This document shows positions 1 to 7,338 of a DNA stretch of 52,835 nucleotides, one piece after another. Within the stretch, counting starts at the first letter, position 1, and every line of letters begins with the position of its first letter. Both the position numbers and the translations under genes were made by a program. The notes beneath the pieces were generated by a model, which had not been told where the DNA came from, searched no databases, and saw only the letters and a program-made list of their open reading frames with translations. Location of the stretch: the NCBI GenBank assembly GCA_033763635.1, contig JANRKG010000125.1:1-52835 (forward strand). The letters are read 5' to 3'. The stretch is from JANRKG01 sp033763635 (lineage in GTDB: Bacteria; Cyanobacteriota; Cyanobacteriia; GCF-001939115).

Positions 1-527
1 TCGAGCCGGGGGACGAGAATTATTTGCCCTACCCGGTGTTTATTCTTTTGGAGGAGGCGCACCGCTTTGCCCCTGCCCATGAACCTTCTCGCTGTAAGGC
101 TGTCATTCGCACGATCCTCAGTGAGGGGCGTAAGTTCGGGTTGGGGGTAGGGTTAATCACACAACGCCCTGGCAAGCTGGATTCTGATGTGCTTTCTCAA
201 TGTATGAGCCAGTTCATTATGCGAATTGTCAATCCCGTAGATCAGGACAGTTTGAAGTATGGGGTGGAGGCAGCCGGACGGGATTTGTTGAAGGAACTTC
301 CCGCCCTAACCAAGGGCCAGGTGATTGTTGCGGGAGCCTGTATGAATACTCCCGTTCTCTGTCGGGTTCGCAAACGCCTCACGGCCCACGGAGGGGAAAC
401 CCTGAATGCTCCCGAACTCTGGCAGAAGCACTTTCAACCGCAACGGGTTCAGGCCCGTGAAATGGAACGGGCACCCGTCGTCGGTCGTCAACGCCCCCAA
501 ACTTTTCGGGGAGTCAGCATCGAATAG
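1..527 (+). CDS. HerA-like ATP-binding protein (DUF87), C-terminal part
   Basis: The reading frame is open from the left edge, so only the C-terminal part of the gene is present. A Walker B-like segment (VFILLEEAHRF) is followed by the GRKFGLG...ITQRPGKLD stretch and a DQDSLK segment, all typical of HerA/DUF87 ATPases. These hexameric P-loop motors act in DNA translocation or end resection; many cyanobacterial members have no assigned process. The Walker A motif would lie upstream of the window. A TTG at 24 is in frame but is not a credible start because homology already covers it. No NurA nuclease partner is visible downstream; the next gene is on the opposite strand. Confidence 0.82.
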   Translation, partial: EPGDENYLPYPVFILLEEAHRFAPAHEPSRCKAVIRTILSEGRKFGLGVGLITQRPGKLDSDVLSQCMSQFIMRIVNPVDQDSLKYGVEAAGRDLLKELPALTKGQVIVAGACMNTPVLCRVRKRLTAHGGETLNAPELWQKHFQPQRVQAREMERAPVVGRQRPQTFRGVSIE

Positions 528-545
528 CTGAATACAAATTTTTGC

Positions 546-1418
546 TCAATTACGTCGAGATTGGGCCATCTGTAATGCAGACTGGCTATTCTTTCGATAC
601 ATCTCAGCTCGATTTTGGGCTGTTCGATACCGTTGGTCGCGATTGGAAACTTGTTTCATCAAGTCAGATGCCTGTTGCCACTTTGCTGCAAGCGTAAGCC
701 AATCCGCCGCCGATTGGGCAGTTTGTCCGGTTGAAGAGGCTTGTTCTGCCAGACGCACTGCTTCTGCGAAGGGGTCTGGGGGTCTGGCAGGTGGAGGGGA
801 AACAGCCGGAGCGGGCGCAGCAACGGGCACGGAAGGGGAAGCGGTGGTGACTTCTGCCTCAACCCGATCGCCCGATCGCGTGTTGGACCAGTACCAGGCG
901 GCAAACACACCAGCCACTAACAGCACACTCACCCCCGCTCCCCCCAGCCAGCCTCGCCAAAACTGACGCTGCTCCCGCACCTGACGTTGGGAAAGGGATT
1001 GGGGCATGGCAGATCGACGGCTGCGGGCTTGATCTTTGAGGTCTTCAAAAAATCGGGCGATCGGGTTGGGTTTCGCCAGGGTAATGAGTTCGGACCAGAG
1101 CAGTTGATTTTCGGGGTCGCGGCTGATTTCTTCGAGCCACAGCAATTGTTGTTCACGAACCAAACGGCTATTAATCCTCACTCGGCGAATATTTCGCGGT
1201 GCGAGGGATTCTAGAATTTGCTTGACCCGCCCAATCAAAATTGACGGTTCAAGTTCTTCTTTGCTTTGTGCTTCACAGAGCAGTTGTAAAACCCCATCAG
1301 AGAATACGGCTCGTGTCCTAACTCCTTGGTCTGCCAGCTTCTCATTTAGAACCTGGATTACGGCGGCAACACTGCCCTGGCGCGCCTGTCGGGCGACATC
1401 ATCAATTGGATCAACCAT
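546..1418 (-). CDS. Cyanobacterial single-pass membrane protein with N-terminal cytosolic domain
   Basis: This 290-residue protein has no assigned function. Residues about 1-110 resemble a domain recurrent in cyanobacterial hypothetical proteins (an ARQGSVAAVIQVLNEKL-type helix followed by a small alpha/beta unit ending LVREQQLLWLEEI). One transmembrane helix (about residues 160-178, GVSVLLVAGVFAAWYW) follows, then a proline/alanine-rich linker and a C-terminal helical segment with Trp, Ala, Tyr and Asn spacing that is also common in cyanobacterial membrane proteins. The ATG at 1418 lacks a clear Shine-Dalgarno sequence. The N-terminal domain is probably cytoplasmic and the helical tail periplasmic or lumenal. 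Family recognition is from memory of similar proteins. Confidence 0.72.
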   Translation of the reverse strand: MVDPIDDVARQARQGSVAAVIQVLNEKLADQGVRTRAVFSDGVLQLLCEAQSKEELEPSILIGRVKQILESLAPRNIRRVRINSRLVREQQLLWLEEISRDPENQLLWSELITLAKPNPIARFFEDLKDQARSRRSAMPQSLSQRQVREQRQFWRGWLGGAGVSVLLVAGVFAAWYWSNTRSGDRVEAEVTTASPSVPVAAPAPAVSPPPARPPDPFAEAVRLAEQASSTGQTAQSAADWLTLAAKWQQASDLMKQVSNRDQRYRTAQNRAEMYRKNSQSALQMAQSRRN

Positions 1419-1526
1419 CGGTCATCTAACAACTGGTACAGTAGCTCCTGATTCTCGTCAACCATACTAGCAAGGTTTTTGCTGGGCAAGCTGATTCTTA
1501 AAACTTTGGGGATCACCTCTCCTCTC

Positions 1527-2276
1527 CTACATTTCGAGCGCAGCAAGATGTCGGTAGTCGTTAAAGCGACGAATCTGCCAGAGGTCGGTGTTGTAAAGAT
1601 TGGGGTCCGATCGCTGCCAACGAGATTGATCAATCCAAAATTCAAACAGGGCGGTGTTAGTTGCATGCATCCGCCAGGAACGATTACTTCCCAGCAGTTC
1701 AGAGATGAGATGTTGGAGAATCCAGCTATGGGTCACAATCCAGAGATGGTCGGTGTCTTGATGCTCTGTCATTAACATTTGAATAAATTGTCTGGCCCTT
1801 GTGCGGGCTTCTTCGAGCGATTCTGCCCCCGGAATGGGAATCCAGTCTGGAGATTGCTCTAATTTGCGGCAGAGATCGGGGTACTGCTGCTGGGCTTCGG
1901 CCCAGGTGAGACCCTGAAAAATCCCGTTCTGAAACTCTTTCAGTTCTTCCCGGTAGCGGATTTCTTGCGGCAACGATCGCCGCTTCATTGGCAGGGTGCC
2001 TCCCTCCCCTTCTCCCTCGCCCCCTAGCAAATCTCGAATGGGGGCTGGAAGGGGAGCCGTTTGAAAGTGGTCCAGGAGAATTTGGACAGTCTGCACGGTG
2101 CGTTTGAGGGGGCTGCTATAAATATGGGAAGGCCACCAGGCTTCCGTAAAAAGGCGTTGGGCTAGCTTTTCGGCCTGCATTCTGCCGATCGCTGAAAGCT
2201 CATAGTCGCTGTGGCCCTGCATGCGCCGTTCCTGATTGCCAGTGGATTGGGCGTGTCGAATAAAAAGAAGTTTCAC
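1527..2276 (-). CDS. Histidine phosphatase family protein (phosphoglycerate mutase-like)
   Basis: A phosphatase of the histidine superfamily that works through a phospho-histidine intermediate; the substrate is not evident. The catalytic RHAQS motif lies at residues 7-11 (His8), the second-arginine segment SSPLKRT near residue 59, and the second catalytic histidine in WIVTHSW (His183). Length (249 aa) is slightly above the usual 200-230, partly from a Gly/Glu insertion at residues 85-93 that looks low-complexity. It is on the minus strand, divergent from ndhM. Cofactor-dependent mutase, sugar phosphatase or cobalamin-pathway phosphatase activity cannot be told apart from sequence. Confidence 0.85.
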   Translation of the reverse strand: MKLLFIRHAQSTGNQERRMQGHSDYELSAIGRMQAEKLAQRLFTEAWWPSHIYSSPLKRTVQTVQILLDHFQTAPLPAPIRDLLGGEGEGEGGTLPMKRRSLPQEIRYREELKEFQNGIFQGLTWAEAQQQYPDLCRKLEQSPDWIPIPGAESLEEARTRARQFIQMLMTEHQDTDHLWIVTHSWILQHLISELLGSNRSWRMHATNTALFEFWIDQSRWQRSDPNLYNTDLWQIRRFNDYRHLAALEM

Positions 2277-2413
2277 GTCACGTTACTCTGCTTGATGATA
2301 TCGATACGGAACTGACATCCATTTTCTCTGCTGATGGACGTGTCTCTGCTCCCCTCCCGGTCTACAATGACAATTGTTTATCGGATCATTGTTTACCAGA
2401 CAAGTCTGCCTCT

Positions 2414-2755
2414 ATGTTGAAGTCAACGACCCGTCACATCCATATCTTCACTGCCACGATCGAAGACGATGATCTGGTAGAGAGCGAGGACCGTCTTACC
2501 CTCGATGTTGACCCGGATAACGAGTTTGTCTGGAACGATGCAGCTCTGCAAAAGGTCTATCGCCAATTTGATGAGTTGCTTGCCGCTTACAAAGGTCAAG
2601 ATCTGACCGAGTATAATTTGCGTCGCATCGGGTCTGACTTAGAACACTTCGTTCGATCGCTCTTACAAAAAGGCGAGATTAGCTACAACCTGAACAGTCG
2701 GGTTTTGAACTATAGCATGGGGCTGCCGCAGGTCGTACCGGACGGAAATTCATAA
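2414..2755 (+). CDS. ndhM: NAD(P)H-quinone oxidoreductase subunit M
   Basis: NdhM is a peripheral subunit of the cyanobacterial/plastid NDH-1 complex, which drives cyclic electron flow and respiration in the thylakoid membrane. The 113-residue protein matches the family closely: an early TRHIHIFTA strand, the LDVDPDNEFVW segment, and the conserved YNLRRIGSDLEHFVRSLL and GEISYNLNSRVLNYSMG blocks. There is no transmembrane segment, as expected for a stromal/cytosolic-side subunit. The ATG at 2414 gives the expected N-terminus. The gene is alone on its strand and is followed by a strong hairpin. Confidence 0.95.
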   Translation: MLKSTTRHIHIFTATIEDDDLVESEDRLTLDVDPDNEFVWNDAALQKVYRQFDELLAAYKGQDLTEYNLRRIGSDLEHFVRSLLQKGEISYNLNSRVLNYSMGLPQVVPDGNS

Positions 2756-2787
2756 GATATTCATAAAGATTCTGTAAAGCTGTTCAT

Positions 2788-2818
2788 TTCCTCCCTGTGG
2801 CTCACCCAGAGGGGGGAA
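2788..2818 (+). terminator. Hairpin after ndhM, probable terminator
   Basis: Arms 2788-2800 and 2806-2818 pair over 13 positions with one G-G mismatch and one G-U pair, around a 5-base loop. A T-containing stretch (TTCTGCTTTCG) follows. It lies 33 bp after the ndhM stop codon. Confidence 0.55.
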
Positions 2819-2841
2819 TTCTGCTTTCGAGTTGTCTGTGA

Positions 2842-2860
2842 TATCGTAGCAAATACGATA
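2842..2860. promoter_or_regulatory. Inverted repeat upstream of the DUF4278 gene (operator-like)
   Basis: TATCGTA (2842-2848) and TACGATA (2854-2860) form a perfect 7-bp dyad with a 5-base spacer, ending 32 bp before the start of the next gene. The size and spacing fit a dimeric repressor site or a leader hairpin. No protein is identified, and no second copy was noticed in the window. Confidence 0.3.
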
Positions 2861-2892
2861 CAGCGCTACTGGAAAGTATTGGATGGTCTGCG

Positions 2893-3438
2893 ATGTTCCT
2901 GATTTCTCTAGCTGTTTGTTTGATTGCCCTCTATGTGGCAACCCACTCATCCGATGAGATTTGTTACCTCTCTGGGGCAATTTCCCTCGTGACTCTGTTA
3001 GTCACAATTATCATTTCCCCCTGGGAGGTACAGGTGCTTCTGCTGGTAGGGAGTGGGTTTGCCATCAAGCGTCTTTCCTCCTCACCGCAAGACTTACTAG
3101 AGTCAGAATCAGGAACTTTAGATTCCCATTCCAATGCTTCGAAGCCGTCGGCTGCTCACTTTCATCAAGAAGAACTTCCCCATGAGGAGAATAAGTCGCC
3201 TCTCTTCAAATACCGGGGAGTGTCCTACGATCATCAAGCTGACCATCAAGCTTCGTCTCACAATGAACAGGCATCTTCATCTGTACAATCTCCGAAATCC
3301 AACCCCCGCCTCTATCGGGGTGTCGCTTACGACTTAGAAAATAGTCCAGATAGTGTGCATTTAATTCCTGCTCCCAATTCACAACTGAAATATCGGGGAT
3401 GCAATCTCCCCTCTCAAGATTCCAAAAAATTCACTTAG
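2893..3438 (+). CDS. DUF4278 domain-containing membrane protein
   Basis: This protein of 181 residues has no known function. Two N-terminal hydrophobic stretches (about residues 2-17 and 25-55) suggest membrane anchoring. The C-terminal half is hydrophilic and carries three copies of the short DUF4278 signature: KYRGVSYD, LYRGVAYD and KYRGCN. DUF4278 is mostly cyanobacterial and is named only by this motif. The repeats are separated by Ser/Gln/His-rich linkers. The gene follows ndhM on the same strand but a hairpin and a dyad lie between, so it is probably transcribed separately. Confidence 0.75.
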   Translation: MFLISLAVCLIALYVATHSSDEICYLSGAISLVTLLVTIIISPWEVQVLLLVGSGFAIKRLSSSPQDLLESESGTLDSHSNASKPSAAHFHQEELPHEENKSPLFKYRGVSYDHQADHQASSHNEQASSSVQSPKSNPRLYRGVAYDLENSPDSVHLIPAPNSQLKYRGCNLPSQDSKKFT

Positions 3439-3530
3439 GAGATTGCTAGAGAGCAATTTCCCCGATGGTTTCGGCTACGTTCAACCAGCGTCCGTACTTT
3501 GAGCATCGTCGAAGGGGCAGTCTACTGGTA

Positions 3531-3548
3531 AACTTTTTCCAAAAAGTT
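3531..3548. terminator. AT-rich palindrome between convergent genes
   Basis: AACTTTTT and AAAAAGTT form an 8-bp perfect dyad around two C bases. It sits between the DUF4278 gene and the convergent FHA gene, and because T-runs occur in both directions it could terminate both. The stem is short and AT-rich. Confidence 0.4.
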
Positions 3549-3604
3549 GCCTTCCCTCAATGGGATTTCAGGGGTATCTTGTGAGCTGCGCGCCTTAGAT
3601 TCAG

Positions 3605-4036
3605 CTACTCGTCTGGTTCAGAAGTGTTTTGCCGCGTGACGACTGTATCTGCTGCGGCATTATGGCCTGTGTTGGTGAGTTGATTCAATGCCTGACTACC
3701 AGGAGTCATGACTCCTGGTTTAGCGGCGCTTGCTTCTAGATGAATTTGCACATTCGGACCGGATCTCGCTAACCGAATCGTCATTCCGTCGATCACTCCG
3801 ACTCGATCGATCCGCTTACCATCCCAGTAAGTGCCATTTGCTCCCAGATTGATGACCTCCCAGGCAGAGCCATTGTGATGCAACTCAACATGGTGCCGAG
3901 AAACAACCGCACTATATAAGACAACATGGTTATCAGGTGCCCTTCCAATCCGGATTACGGGCTGTTCCTGAAATGTCCAGCTTTGGGCCGGAAGATCCTT
4001 ATTTGCATGTAACAGGGTAAGTGTAATCACATTCAA
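3605..4036 (-). CDS. FHA domain protein (small)
   Basis: A 143-residue protein built around one forkhead-associated domain, which binds phosphothreonine peptides. The signature residues are present: Gly31-Arg32, Ser46-Arg47-His48 and Asn67-Gly68-Thr69. Residues after about 105 are Ala/Thr/Gln-rich and probably unstructured. There is no enzymatic domain. It lies in tandem with, and downstream of, a second FHA protein separated by about 150 bp; no Ser/Thr kinase gene is nearby. A perfect 22-bp palindrome (3698-3719) falls in the coding sequence for the disordered tail. Confidence 0.85.
   Translation of the reverse strand: MNVITLTLLHANKDLPAQSWTFQEQPVIRIGRAPDNHVVLYSAVVSRHHVELHHNGSAWEVINLGANGTYWDGKRIDRVGVIDGMTIRLARSGPNVQIHLEASAAKPGVMTPGSQALNQLTNTGHNAAADTVVTRQNTSEPDE
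3698..3719. repeat. Perfect 22-bp palindrome inside the small FHA gene
   Basis: The sequence is 11 bp followed by its exact reverse complement with no spacer (half-site ACCAGGAGTCA). It lies in the region encoding the KPGVMTPG segment of the disordered C-terminal tail. It may be a protein-binding site or a repetitive element remnant. Confidence 0.5.
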
Positions 4037-4186
4037 CCAACACTACTGGCAAAGAGAAACTGGTCGAGACAAAAAATTCCTGATCCTAGATTGCCCTACT
4101 GCTTGACTGACCTATCTAATTTAACCTTTCTAGATCCAGATAGGCTGTTCAAATGTTAGGCTGCCGAAATCGTAGGCTTGACAAGC

Positions 4187-4960
4187 CTATCCTAGTTGAA
4201 AGAGAAACGCGACCCGATCGCCCTTTCCTAAAGCAATCCGATCCCCAGCCCGTAGGCGGTGGCGATTCCCCACAGCCAGAGGAGTGTTGTTGATGTAGGT
4301 TCCGTTTGAACTGCCAACGTCCTCAATATAATAAGCATCTCCCTCAACTCGGATATCTGCATGGACCCGCGAGACAATATCCGAGTCTGGAAAGCCAGAG
4401 ACATCAATATCAGGAGGAATCCGATCGTTCGGCTTCCCAATATGGATGAGCGTTAAGGTCGGAGGTAGCTCGATCGTAGTATTGGTACGAATGTGCAGAA
4501 GTCGAGCTGTTTGCTGTTGGAGTTGGGTTTGCCCGATGCTTCCTGGAGTCAGAGGAGTGGGAATCGGAACAGACGGAGTCGGCTCTGAAGGGCCAGAGTC
4601 TAAATTTTGTGCTGATGAAATCAATTCTTCACCCTCTACCAGAAGGGCGGAACTTTCACTGGGAATGTTGCTAATCGGAGGGGTGCTGGTAATTGGATCG
4701 GGGGGCACGAGAGGATCTGGAGATGCCAAATCCGGCAGACTGGCAGGAGCGATGATCGGGCCGGGGGCAACAGTCTCTTGGGTGGGGATCGCAGAAGTTG
4801 CCTGGAGATTGAACCCACACTGCCCACAAAAGTGGGCATCTGCCTGAACCGCTGTACCACAATTGGGGCAGTTCACGGTGATAGGTAGAGGCGTATAACA
4901 AGCTTCACACTGACTTGCACCATCAGGGTTTTGATGATTGCAGTTTGGACAAATAATCAT
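4187..4960 (-). CDS. Zinc-ribbon and FHA domain protein
   Basis: A 257-residue protein with two N-terminal zinc-ribbon motifs (Cys4/Cys7/Cys18/Cys21 and Cys31/Cys34/Cys45/Cys48), a Pro/Ser-rich linker (about residues 55-145), and a C-terminal FHA domain with SRVHADI and SSNGTYI motifs. The FHA part predicts phosphothreonine recognition. The ribbons may bind protein or nucleic acid. This architecture is common in cyanobacterial regulatory proteins. It is upstream of the smaller FHA gene on the same strand, and the two may be cotranscribed. Confidence 0.87.
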   Translation of the reverse strand: MIICPNCNHQNPDGASQCEACYTPLPITVNCPNCGTAVQADAHFCGQCGFNLQATSAIPTQETVAPGPIIAPASLPDLASPDPLVPPDPITSTPPISNIPSESSALLVEGEELISSAQNLDSGPSEPTPSVPIPTPLTPGSIGQTQLQQQTARLLHIRTNTTIELPPTLTLIHIGKPNDRIPPDIDVSGFPDSDIVSRVHADIRVEGDAYYIEDVGSSNGTYINNTPLAVGNRHRLRAGDRIALGKGDRVAFLFQLG

Positions 4961-5048
4961 TGAGGGGTTCCTACCAGTGACATCAAATTGTAGAAAAAGG
5001 ACCCATCCGAGAGAGATTGTATTGAGTAGAGGGTAGAGGGTAAGGAAA

Positions 5049-5801
5049 TTAAGCGGAGGTTACTAAATTTTGCCCTGCTGAGGAGTCTAATAACCACCAA
5101 AGTTTACCTTGAGGCTGGATAAGGCGGGCTGGATAAACGGTGGCATCATCGACGGGAGCAAAAATATGGGACAGAGCAGATTGCTTACTTGCACCTGCCA
5201 CGATGAAAATAACGCAACGAGCTTGATTGATCAATGGAGCGGTAAAGGTGATGCGAGGTTGCCCATCTTTATTTCCAACGGTGATCAGACGAGTTTCCTG
5301 GGGAGCCGTTGCATTCAGTTCTACTTGAAGCGCCTGGGTTTTGGGAAACAGAGAAGCGGTATGACCATCATCCCCAATCCCCAATAGGATCACATCAAAC
5401 ACGGGAATTGCATTCCCCTGGTTTTGAAAAAAGGTTCGTACCTCCACCTCATGCTGGCGGGCTGCCTCTTCGGGATCGGAAGCGGTGGTAAGGATGGGAT
5501 GCAAGTTCGCTGCCGGGAATTCCACACGATCGAGCCATGCCAGACGGGCCATCCCCTGATTGCTGTCAGGATGGTCAGCGGGAACATAGCGCTCGTCTCC
5601 CCAAAAAACGTGGATTTTCTCCCAGGGAAGGGAGTGAGTTGCCAGTGCCTCATAAAGGGGTTTGGGAGTGCTTCCCCCTGCCAGGGCAATAGTTGCTTGG
5701 CCCCGTTGATCGATCGCCTCAGTTAGATGCTCCAACACCAGGGAAAGAGAGCGTTGGATCAGCGTTTCTGGATTGGGTAGAACTTCAACGTTTCTGTCCA
5801 T
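5049..5801 (-). CDS. pgl: 6-phosphogluconolactonase
   Basis: Hydrolyses 6-phosphogluconolactone to 6-phosphogluconate, the second step of the oxidative pentose phosphate pathway. Family motifs are clear: ALAGGSTPKPLYE near residue 40, the VFWGDERYVP segment, and LLGIGDDGHTASLFP. Length (250 aa) is normal for the DevB/Pgl family. The start at 5801 gives a standard N-terminus. The gene stands alone on the minus strand; the long intergenic region upstream contains a strong hairpin. Confidence 0.95.
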   Translation of the reverse strand: MDRNVEVLPNPETLIQRSLSLVLEHLTEAIDQRGQATIALAGGSTPKPLYEALATHSLPWEKIHVFWGDERYVPADHPDSNQGMARLAWLDRVEFPAANLHPILTTASDPEEAARQHEVEVRTFFQNQGNAIPVFDVILLGIGDDGHTASLFPKTQALQVELNATAPQETRLITVGNKDGQPRITFTAPLINQARCVIFIVAGASKQSALSHIFAPVDDATVYPARLIQPQGKLWWLLDSSAGQNLVTSA

Positions 5802-5938
5802 TCTTTGTTACTTGCCTAGAATAATAAATGATTTGGCTAGAAGGCTAAAGGAAAAGGGGTTTTAACTGTTTCTTAGAAAAATTCTAGGGATCATCGAACT
5901 GATTCAGGAGTCAGATGGAATTAAGCTGAGCATCACTC

Positions 5939-6002
5939 CAGACCCCGCCCCCAATCCCTGCCCCTTTCCACACAGAGAAAGGAGGCAGGGGGGCGAGGTC
6001 TG
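5939..6002. repeat. Long GC-rich imperfect hairpin
   Basis: Arm 1 (5939-5968) and arm 2 (5977-6002) pair over most of their length: CAGACC-CGCCCCC against GGGGGCGAGGTCTG at the base and CCTTTC against GAAAGG at the tip, with an 8-base loop (CACACAGA). It lies about 140 bp upstream of pgl and 420 bp upstream of the HpsJ-like gene. It may be an interspersed repeat, a small RNA, or a transcription block between divergent promoters. Confidence 0.55.
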
Positions 6003-6196
6003 TATTCGGATTTAACAATGAATTACCCTTGACGACTGAAATGCCTGACGAAGATCGATCCTCTCTCCTGTTTCTGTTTACCCTCTCTGCCCTCCTTTAT
6101 TAAATAGTCGGAATGGATTCCATATCAGCGGAAAACCTAGAATAATTCAACAATTTTGACCAACTTTCCTGGCTAATATGAAAGCAAAATGGATTT

Positions 6197-6212
6197 CATT
6201 AAAGCTTTAATG
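6197..6212. promoter_or_regulatory. Perfect 16-bp palindrome, operator-like
   Basis: CATTAAAGCTTTAATG is its own reverse complement. It lies about 210 bp upstream of the HpsJ-like gene and could bind a dimeric regulator. No partner is identifiable from sequence. Confidence 0.3.
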
Positions 6213-6422
6213 GATGTGACACAGGTAGAGGTATGATGGAACCCTGGCAAGCTACCCTGTAAGAAGTAGTCCTGATACTCCTCTGGAATCTTTCGTTCAG
6301 GGTTGCCCTTAGAATCAGTGGTTCTTTAGCTTCATAACTTTGTTTCTTTAATCCTTGGCTTTTTCCCTTAAAGCCTTTCCACCAGTTTCAACGAAAAATA
6401 GCCTCATTCAAAACAGCCTCCA

Positions 6423-7211
6423 ATGAAAGCAGCCGATAGCCGTCAACTCGCATCCGTCGTCTCTCCCCTCCTGAAGATTGTTTGCGGGATTCTATATATC
6501 TCCTTTTTTGTTGATGTTGCTTCTCTGATTTATCCTTCCAGGCTATTAGATCGACAGTGGCAACTCAATTTCGCAACGCAGGTTGTTGATCGCGGAGTGG
6601 TTCCACTGGTCGGGTTAGCCTTACTGTTAACCGCTCTCTGGATGGATAGTGCCGCAGGTAATTTGTTCCGCCAACGGCTATGGAAGAACCTGGGACTCGC
6701 TGCTTTTATCCTATCCAGCCTGTTGGGGTTAGTTTTTTTGCTGTTGATCCCATTTCACTTGAATAATGTCAATTTTGTCAGTGGTGAGACGTTAAAGCGA
6801 ATTGGACAAGAGGCCACAACCGCCGAAAGTCAATTAGAAGCCCAAATTCAGCAACAACAGAACCAAATCTCCACCATCCTGGGAGATAGCCGTAGATTGG
6901 ATGAACTGGATAAGGCGATCAAAAGCGGTCAGGTTCAGGGTGATCAGTTAGCCCAACTTCAGCAGTTACAGCAGCAATTGCAGCAATTCAGACAAGATCC
7001 TCAAGCCCTGAAGAAACAGGTTGAAGAAGCTCGGAAACGCGACCTGACGCGAATTCGTGAACGTAAACTGCAACTCGAAAAACAAGCACAGTCCGATGCT
7101 GGTCGTTCGGCTCTACGCACTTCGATCAGTAGTTTCCTACTAGCACTTGGATATGTGTCTGTAGGTTGGCTGGGCTTACGGGGTACGGAGTCAGGGGATT
7201 CTAAGAAGTAA
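6423..7211 (+). CDS. HpsJ-like membrane protein
   Basis: This 262-residue membrane protein resembles the cyanobacterial HpsJ family, whose name derives from hormogonium polysaccharide secretion in filamentous species. Three N-terminal hydrophobic helices (about residues 15-37, 57-75 and 88-112) are followed by a long Gln/Leu-rich coiled coil (about 125-230, LQQLQQQLQQF) and a last hydrophobic helix (about 236-254). A glycosyltransferase follows after 127 bp on the same strand, which agrees with a polysaccharide role. The family assignment rests on overall architecture and the N-terminal sequence; the exact role is not known from this window. Confidence 0.65.
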   Translation: MKAADSRQLASVVSPLLKIVCGILYISFFVDVASLIYPSRLLDRQWQLNFATQVVDRGVVPLVGLALLLTALWMDSAAGNLFRQRLWKNLGLAAFILSSLLGLVFLLLIPFHLNNVNFVSGETLKRIGQEATTAESQLEAQIQQQQNQISTILGDSRRLDELDKAIKSGQVQGDQLAQLQQLQQQLQQFRQDPQALKKQVEEARKRDLTRIRERKLQLEKQAQSDAGRSALRTSISSFLLALGYVSVGWLGLRGTESGDSKK

Positions 7212-7338
7212 ACTTTGGTTAAACTGCTTGCTGCCTGTGGAACGGTTGATAGACGGAATCCGCTCACGGGCATTCTGCTGATGAGCAACTGGGGGGCTGT
7301 TTCTGACTTATCCATTCTCCGATCGCCAGAATATCGGT

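Larger units (their letters stand above)
5802..6422. other. 621-bp divergent intergenic region
   Basis: No open reading frame or tRNA is supported here. It carries a long GC-rich hairpin (5939-6002), a perfect 16-bp palindrome (6197-6212) and a short direct repeat of ACCCTG (6241-6262). The promoters of pgl and of the HpsJ-like gene must lie in or near this stretch, but I cannot assign -10/-35 boxes with confidence. Confidence 0.6.

Noticed and set aside
1358..1666. 102-residue minus-strand frame between two genes
   Set aside because: It overlaps the start of the membrane protein gene and the end of the phosphatase gene in another frame and has no domain features, although a short ATG-led stretch at 1466 lies just upstream of the real start.
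4446..4847. 133-residue plus-strand frame opposite the zinc-ribbon FHA gene
   Set aside because: Gly/Ser/Val-rich antisense shadow of the Pro/Ser-rich linker; no motif.
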